From NCBI GenBank assembly GCA_028274465.1, contig CM051458.1, positions 21,963,566-22,027,565 of the forward strand: a DNA stretch of 64,000 nt, given 5' to 3'. The position numbers were made by a program, and so were the translations under genes. The notes beneath the pieces were generated by a model. The model was given only the letters and a program-made list of their open reading frames with translations, was not told where the DNA came from and made no database searches. Every line of letters starts with the position of its first letter. Position 1 is the stretch's first letter. This stretch comes from Plantago ovata. Taxonomy: Eukaryota > Streptophyta > Magnoliopsida > Lamiales > Plantaginaceae. Shown one piece after another: positions 57,471 through 64,000 of this stretch.

Positions 57471-57877
57471 GCCACGTCATTTTATTTTAACTTTTTTTAT
57501 TATTTTTTTTTTTGGTTAAGGTAAAGAAAAAGGAAGATTGTTTGTAAATAATTTCATACGAAATCAAGTTTATAGATGGAAATCACGAATATATTACATT
57601 AAGTTGTACCGAATTTGAAACACACAATATTACAACAAGTTCTGCTTAATTGAAAACAAACAATTGAAACAAACAACTGAAACAATTGAAAATGCAAACA
57701 ACATTCTAATGGAAACTAAGGCCTCATCCTCCAAATGTGTTCAATCAAGTCATGTTTGAGTGCGTCATGCTGGATGTAACTCTCCATCATCCTTTGATTC
57801 TTCCTGTAATCAACAAAATCATTCAGATCAGATGGACGTGTTGTTATTGTCACGTCCCTAAGGATGTCTGCATTGTA

Positions 57878-59110
57878 CTACAAGTTGCCTTCGGCGCATT
57901 CCTTAAGCCAGTCTTCGATTGCTTGGTCGTAATTTAAGTACTTGTCACGCTCATCCTCGACTATCATGTTGTGAAGAACGATGCAACAATCCATTATCTG
58001 TTGGAGTTGTAGCCTGCTATGTGGAAGGTCCGGATGCTTGATAATATGAAACCTGTATAACTCCAAAAGCACGTTCCACATCTTTCCGGCAAGATTCTTG
58101 GCGCGTGCTGAACTTCTGTACTTTGTGAGTCGTAGGATTGGGAACGGCAGGTACGAATGTTGCCCAATTTGGGTAGATGCCATCGACTAGGTAGTAAGGC
58201 ATGTTATACTCACGACCATTGATATGAAAGCGCACGTCAGGTGACACACCGTTGAGGAGATCGTCGAACAAATGTGATCGTTCGAGCACCGTCTTATCAT
58301 TGAATTTTCCAGAAAGTCCAAAGAATGAATGCCAGATCAAAGTATCTTGGGATGCAACAGCTTCGAGAATAAGAGTGGGCTTTCCGCTCCTGCCTTGAAA
58401 TTGACCGGCCCACGCCTTTGGACAATTCTTCCACAACCAGTGCATACAATCGACACTTCCAATCATCCCGGGAAGCCTCTACTTGCGTTGATTGCAAGAA
58501 GCCTTCTCAAATCATTTTCAGTAGACTTCCGCATGTACTCCGGGCCAAAGCGTTGTACGACTGCGATACAGAATCGATTAAGACATTTAATAGCCGTGCT
58601 TTCACCCATTCTGCAATACTCATCAACCCCGTCTGCGCAAAGCCCATAGGCTATCATTTTCATGACTGCGGTAAACTTTTGGTAAGGGGTTAAACTCGGT
58701 GTACCAGCCGCATTGACGCTGTTGTGGAAGTAGGTTTCCGTCTCCATCACACCGGCCATCACTCTGTCGAACAATTCTCTCCTTATTCGGAACCTCCGTC
58801 TGAATTGGTTTGCGTAGGTAGCCCTTGGAGCAAAGTAGTCATCGTACAATTGCACTCCCCGTTGCACTCTACTCCTATCAATGTACGCAAGTTTCTTCTT
58901 TTCTTTTTGTGGCTTCTTTGATCGTTCTTCATACTGCATGGATTGTTCTATCATGCTTGGCAAGTTTTGGATTAACTGCTTTTCCATTACTTTGTAGTTC
59001 GAGGACGAACCACCATCATTGAATTGTTGGTTGAATTGTGGGTAGATTTATGCAGTAAAGTTTTGGAGGAAGCTATCGGTGGATGAAGATGATGAAGATG
59101 ATGAAGACAT
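57878..59110 (-). pseudogene. PIF/Harbinger DDE transposase (Plant_tran family), broken
   Basis: About 411 codons, the usual length of this family. The N-terminal half (58987-58463) has a helical DNA-binding-like region (RRRFRIRRELFDRVM) and AYGLCADGVDEYCRMGEST. The catalytic half shows GSVDCMHW (first Asp, 58451-58449), YYLVDGIYPNW (second Asp) and DVERAFGVIQ (Glu). The C-terminal part has the family block CCIVLHNMIVEDERD. The likely start is the ATG at 59110 followed by a Ser run. An in-frame stop lies at 59050-59048. Frameshifts are near 58466, just before the first catalytic Asp, and near 58060, after the catalytic Glu. A TATA-like CTATTTAATAG (minus strand) is at about 59191-59201. All three catalytic residues are kept. 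Confidence 0.88.
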
Positions 59111-59217
59111 GATTATCTTTCGAGAGTGGAAGTGGTTGTGGATGCAATTGGATTGTGTTGGTTGGTGTGTCTGATTGTAAGTTCTGAGATGCTATTAAAT
59201 AGAGAAAGTCAGCTGGC

Positions 59218-59404
59218 AAATTCAAATTCAAATTCAAATTAAAGATAAGATTCCCGACAAATTCAAATTCAAATTAAAGATAAGATTCCCGACAAATTCA
59301 AATTCAAATTAAAGATTAGATTCCCGACAAATTCAAATTCAAATTAAAGATAAGATTCCCGAAAAATTCAAATTCAAATTCAAATTAAAGATAAGATTCC
59401 TGAC
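59218..59404. repeat. Minisatellite between the two Harbinger genes
   Basis: Five tandem copies of a 35- or 41-bp unit made of two or three AAATTC repeats followed by AAATTAAAGATAAGATTCCC. Units differ by one or two bases or by one hexamer. They lie upstream of the transposase promoter region. Confidence 0.9.
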
Positions 59405-59580
59405 AAATCCATTTCAAATTCGAATTTCAAATTTCAAACAACACACTGATTTTATTACAACGGACATCGATCTCTCACGGAAAGGAAATACAAGCACACC
59501 ACACTTGGACATAAAATTAAAATACGAACAAAGCACACATATGCCCGTCTAGTAAAATAAAAGCAGACCACCATTTCTGC

Positions 59581-60388
59581 CTACTCATCAGGAAACAACT
59601 CCATCTTAAGACGGTCGAACACTAGCTGCTCATCAGGCATCAAATCACGGACAACCTTTTTTGCTAGATATTTGGTATACATCTTCAACTTCTTAAAACG
59701 TAGTTCTTCATCTTGTCTCTTTTGTTGTTTCTCGGTTATCTCCTGGAAATAGAGAAACTTCTGTTGGTCAAGCTCAATTGAAGCCGGTAAGTCATGATGA
59801 ACCGCGACATTTCTTCACTTATCGGACTTGAGCTAGAATTTCCATTTCTAGCCAACCTCTTGGCCACGTCACGTCCCATGGGACGTTTCTCCGGGGAGGT
59901 CACGACAAATGAATGTTTGCTCCCAACACTACTACCAGCACCCGCAGATGCCATTGGCTCGTCTTCTCCCTCGTCACCACCACCACCGGCCTCTCCCTCC
60001 CGAGGCGTGTTCACGTAATCATCCCAGCGTAAGTATTCCGCATGCTCCGGATACTTCTTCACGACATTCCATTGCTCCATATACGTGAAGTCCTCATTTT
60101 TCTTTACTCTGTAGAGATCCTGGGCGTACGAAATTATTTTTTCATCGGTGTAGTTACCACTACGTTGACCAAGGAACTTGTGTGCTTTTTCGTGGAAGAT
60201 AACCCACACAAATATGTGTTTTTTAAGCAACTGCAATCTCCCCCGGAGTGAGTCCTTGGTGCGCACATTCATATCAGGAATCATCCCATCCCTACGGGCG
60301 TTTTCGTATCTTTCGGACACCTTTCTGAAGATCGACTTGAGGTCTTGGTTCGTGCCGATGATTGGGCACTGGCGAACCTCCGCGTAAG
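59581..60388 (-). pseudogene. PIF/Harbinger second gene (Myb/trihelix and NAM-associated type), truncated
   Basis: The open frame enters from the insertion point at 60388 with YAEVRQCPIIGTNQDLKSIF, the Myb/trihelix-like part that in this superfamily helps the transposase bind DNA. It continues through KDSLRGRLQLLKKH and GQRSGNYTDEKI, a Gly/Glu-rich linker, and the NAM-associated signature EKRPMGRDVAKRL. One frameshift near 59795 separates it from the helical tail (LDQQKFLYFQEITEKQQKRQ and beyond), which ends in TAG at 59583-59581. The N-terminus is cut off by the G4 LTR. The frame of about 270 codons is close to family size except for the missing start. Confidence 0.8.
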
Positions 60389-61688
60389 TGATGAACGCGG
60401 ATTTGTCGGTTCCGGTTCAGTCAAATAAATTTATTATTTAGCCAAAGGCAATCCACAACTACAACGAAAACCGTAGTGTAGCAGTAGAATGACTCGAGTG
60501 TCGTTCTCTCAGGACTATAACTAGCTTTATCAAATCTAATTTAGAATATAAAAACAGCAACAGATAGCAAAGGGGTTTCTAGCAGATAATGGAGATTGGT
60601 GATAGTATGATCCTTCTTAGCATAACGGGTCAATAATCATGCATAAATTCCTCGGTCTTGCATAGAGATCTTTGAATCAATCTAGTGTCCTGTTCCAATT
60701 ATTAAGCACTACGAAGATAATTGGTCTGACAAGTCAATCACTGCTGTCCTATTGTGTTCCGTAATTATTCAACACTACGAAGATAAACTCGCGAACAGGT
60801 CGACGAGGGTCCAATTGTGCATAATAATTAATACAACATACGAGAATTTAGGTTGTGCCTGATCAACGAAATAAAGCAATGACACGGAGTATAATGCGCG
60901 ATATAGCCATTAGCATGATTATCTTCCCTTCGCTAAGAATTCACATACTACCACCAACGATAAGTTTAGCTACTCATAATAGGCATGCAATCAACAGAAA
61001 TCATAGAAGAAAACATGTTGAAAGAATATAATAAAATAAGTAGAATAAAACTGTAAGATACAAAGTTACCGAAGGTTGTCAATCTCCGGATGATAGCGAT
61101 CCTACGAGCTCCAAACTGCTATGAAAAAGAGTCTCCTAAGCTACGGACCCCCAGAACAGGCTCTGGGAAGTCCCTACCTAAAACTATAGAGAGAGGTGAG
61201 AAAGTAGGTCTGGAAAGATATGATTTTCAGAGAAAACTAAGCAACTATATATAGGCTTCGAATTACTGTGGGGCGGTTCGCCCCACACACCCGGCGGTTC
61301 GCCCGGTGTGGGGCGGTTCGCCCCACATATGCGGCGGTTTTTTCACGGAATTCCGCATTTTCGACGCGTTTTTGGATTTCTTCCTCTTTTCGGACTCGGT
61401 TTCTGACTTCTAGTAGCCTTCTAACCTCCAGATTCGGCCCCTAGACTCCAAATCCTATCCGGAAACCTTCAGATACTCCAAATAGGCTTCTGGAACACCA
61501 ATTCCTTGTCAACTTCAATATAATTGCACCGAAATCCTCGAATTTCAACCAAAACCTGTAAAATAAAATCTAAAGGGAAACGTGACACTATTCTAATAAA
61601 ATGCATTAAAATATAGCTAAATTAACTTAGAGGATAGCTAAAATAGGTGAAAAAGACTCGAATGAAAGTTTAAAATACACATTCATCA
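60389..61688 (-). repeat. G4 3' LTR
   Basis: 1,300 bp, starts TGATGAACGCGG and ends ATTCATCA. The TATA box (about 61245-61254) is next to a palindrome cluster at 61267-61338 with GTGGGGCGGTTCGCCCCAC twice. It is more divergent from G1-G3 than they are from each other. Confidence 0.78.
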
Positions 61689-63182
61689 AACTCCCCAAAC
61701 CGAACCTTTGCTTGTCCTCAAGCAACTAAGCTAGACTCTAATGCAAAAAACATGCAAGACACAAAATGAAGTCTCATGCCAAATAAAATGAACTAATCTA
61801 CTGAATCTATCAAAAAACATATGAACAAAAACCATATGAAACAAAGCATGAATATAGGTTGAAGAATACCTCGATTGACTTATACACATCAACATAAGCA
61901 CTTATGTCAAGACAAGATAGTCTCTCGTAACATTCTCTACCTGGAACTAGTCAGTGACGACATAATGAAGCATGCTAAGATACGAATGGTTGTCCCGTGC
62001 CTATGAAACTGAGGACTTACTGTTGTTCCACCATGTTAAGACTTTTCCTCAAAAGAGGTCGAACCAGTACTGGCTCTCATCAAACGAAGGAGGGTTCCCT
62101 ATAAAAGATAACTCTCCCCTATTCTACCCATCTCTCAAGTAAAGTCTTAAGCTATTCACCACTTCCTGAATGGCAGGACGAGGGTGGTCTAGAACAGATG
62201 ACACTCAAGACAAAAAAGATAAAAAATAAAAAACACGAATACGAACATTACAAAAATGGAAAAGACTCAACACTTTGCTAAACTGCTATTTGGCATTTTT
62301 TTTGGACCCTTCTTTGCTTTTTTGGGGTCTTTTCTTTTTTTTTTTCCTTTTTTTTTCTTTCCAGATTTTTTCTTTTCCTTTTTCTCTCTTTTTTTCTGGA
62401 ATTTTTTCTTTCTTTCTTTTTTTTCAATTTTTTTTCTAGCCAGCAGTAGCATAACAAAAGAGAAACAAAATGACTCTCAGGACTTCCCCAAACCTATTCA
62501 AAAGAATAGGTTGGAGTATAAAATTTTACGTAAAAAGAAAAACAAACTCACGATACTAAAATGAAAAACAGAAACAAGTCTAATGATGGTGTAACCCCCT
62601 CCCCAAACCTATTCGGAAGAATAGGTTATAAACAAAGGATCACACAACCTCACACTACCTCCTTCCTAGGCATTTAGCAATCTCAAAGCATGGTGAAGAC
62701 TAGTTGCCTCTTAGGTACATAATTACTCGGGAAAACAACCATAAGACCTTAACATGCATCATCCTATTATAAAGGCCTTCGTGAACCGCAGTAGAGAAAA
62801 CACCACTAAGTGATGTCGAGACTACCATGCTTAACTAAGTGCAATACATAAATGTGGCAAAGCCAAGCGAGAAAAACCTCAAACAAATTCATAGAGATGA
62901 AGCATACGATTAATGGCATAGTTAGTTGATCTACCCAATAAAAAAGTTCAAAAAATTCGGCAATAAACTCCATATAAAACATGCAAGTCTATCCTAGGAT
63001 GAATGTAGTGAATGCAGTGAATGCAACCTAAAAAACTAAGAAAGCGGTAAACGTGCAAATGCAAATGCAGACGGATAAAGCATGCGAGGTACTATACTCG
63101 TCCTACCAATACCAAGCTCTAAACTAACAACATCAGATCACTTAAATCCCATCCCCCCGCATGAAATTAACGCTAGTCCCTA
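61689..63182 (-). other. G4 inner non-coding region
   Basis: Homologous over its length to G2 (about 34345-35754) and to G3 up to 62824. It contains the purine stretch (62285-62440), the hairpins at 62491-62512 and 62606-62627, and sequence matching the 42-bp repeat unit of G2. No coding sense. Confidence 0.7.
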
Positions 63183-64000
63183 GCAGTAAGAAAATGAGGA
63201 AATAAGATGTGATACTAGATGTTACCCCATGGTTTGGCCTCGGTCGGCTGAGTATGCTGTTTGTGAGTTATTGGGCCTGCTCTGGGAGCTTTATAGGGTG
63301 TCATCAGGTCTTCTGGTATGCGTGGTAGTTTCAATTATAGGCCGGATAGGAACAACTCTTCCATTAGTATCATCATTGCCCGTATGGCCTTCATTGTCAC
63401 TACTGTCACGCACATCCTCACTAGTAGAGTTGTAGTGGCGGGTAGAATTCTCAAGATTAGCCGCCGCTGTTATGGAATCCTCCATCCTGAAGCCCTCCAA
63501 TAGGATGTGAACTGTTAAAGGGAAAGGGCAGTGGTATCAGGACCTCCCCCTCCAACGTTTTACACCACGAGAAGGTTACAGTAAGCGGCTCGGATACTCA
63601 GGAGTCTTCTACCATCTTTTCCAATGTCGACCACATTCTCTACTGTTGATCTGACCGATGTCTATATGATGCTCCCTTTAGAGGCAGGCAAGGGGTACCC
63701 CAACGAGGGGCCGGGCACCCATGTCATTATGTTTTGGAACCAAGCTAGCGCTCCGGAATCTTCTAGCAACTACGAACTCAAGATTCAATCCGTAGCGGCG
63801 AGAATGTCCCGGTGCCTTCCAGTTCACTCGAACTTTGCAGTCCTTGTGATGGAGTGCTGACGTAATAATGGTTTCTGTCCCTTCGTTGGTGCATGAATAG
63901 GCATAGGAGTCCTTACTCCAGGTGTACTCTAGCTCCTCCTCTTGGATAATCCACGACGTTGTTGCAAAACCCCTTGGCTCGAACGCACATCTAACGAGGT
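63183..64000 (-). other. Unmatched 5' part of G4, possible gag start
   Basis: A more GC-balanced segment not found elsewhere in the window. On the minus strand 63500-63291 gives a 69-codon frame, MEGFRMEDSITAAANLEN and onward, with an Asn/Ser/Asp-rich composition that could be the N-terminus of a gag-type protein. It lies at the position expected for the start of gag in this orientation. No domain is recognised, so this is weak. Confidence 0.3.

Larger units (their letters stand above)
57345..60388 (-). mobile_element. PIF/Harbinger DNA transposon, right end outside the visible part
   Basis: It has a two-gene layout typical of PIF/Harbinger: a DDE transposase and a second protein with a Myb/trihelix-like and NAM-associated region, here both on the minus strand. 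The left end starts GACCACCCGCATCAGTGG right after TTA, the usual 3-bp target of the superfamily. The right end was separated by the G4 LTR at 60389 and is not in the window, so the terminal inverted repeats cannot be compared. Both genes are broken, so it is not active by itself. Confidence 0.82.
60389..64000 (-). mobile_element. G4: Ty3/gypsy-like element inserted in the Harbinger second gene, runs off window
   Basis: 3' LTR 60389-61688, polypurine tract at 61689-61702 (minus strand GGTTTGGGGAGTT), then the family-typical CTTGAGGACAAGCAAAGG. The inner part with the purine stretch and paired hairpins extends to about 63180, followed by sequence with no match in the window (63183-64000). No pol is visible. 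The 5' LTR lies outside. Confidence 0.7.

Noticed and set aside
59218-59404. Regularly spaced repeats that could suggest a CRISPR array
   Set aside because: The repeats are contiguous AT-rich tandem units without unique spacers, inside a plant transposon.
63624-63860. 78-codon plus-strand frame near the window end
   Set aside because: No recognisable domain and opposite to the element's sense strand; a chance frame is more likely.

Overview
The window is flowering-plant nuclear DNA (probably a eudicot) made almost entirely of nested, decayed transposable elements. The plant signs are Ty1/copia elements of the Sirevirus (SIRE/Maximus) lineage with an initiator-Met tRNA primer site and a C-run beside the LTR end, a plant PIF/Harbinger DNA transposon, CCCTAAA-type telomere-like heptamers, and LTRs followed by the GAGGACAAGCAA-type polypurine region of plant Ty3/gypsy elements. 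I recognise no complete host gene; one 120-bp stretch may be the last exon of a host gene.

Layout. 1-33205: three minus-strand Sirevirus units (A, B, C) that share LTRs in the order LTR-A-LTR-B-LTR-C-LTR. A and C keep gag, pol and a large extra gene; B is a shortened unit. A solo LTR of a second family (G1) with a 5-bp target duplication sits inside the B/C LTR. 33206-36942: G2, a plus-strand non-coding element of that second family. 36943-39076: two near-identical ~1.06-kb tandem satellite units that each carry telomere-like heptamers. 39109-46933: plus-strand Sirevirus D (LTR, gag, pol). 46934-52379: minus-strand Sirevirus E, joined head-on to D and consisting mostly of the extra gene. 52380-54879: G3 and an LTR fragment of the same family. 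54880-57344: unassigned host-like DNA with the possible terminal exon. 57345-60388: PIF/Harbinger transposon, with a DDE transposase and a Myb/NAM-associated second gene. 60389-64000: G4, whose LTR cuts into the Harbinger second gene and which runs off the window.

The most interesting signals are: (1) the Sirevirus extra gene, about 5 kb, seen in four copies, with its own TATA box and an N-terminal region resembling the plant-transposon-protein domain; (2) an array of about seven hairpins between pol and that gene, with stem changes that look compensatory; (3) arrays of GC-rich palindromes next to the TATA box in every LTR of the second family, whose arms change while staying complementary; (4) paired hairpins, each followed by a polypurine-tract-like motif, inside the same elements; (5) the telomere-like satellite dimer; and (6) nested palindromes at one end of the Harbinger transposon. 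All identifications come from reading the sequence and from memory of families; no database search was run.
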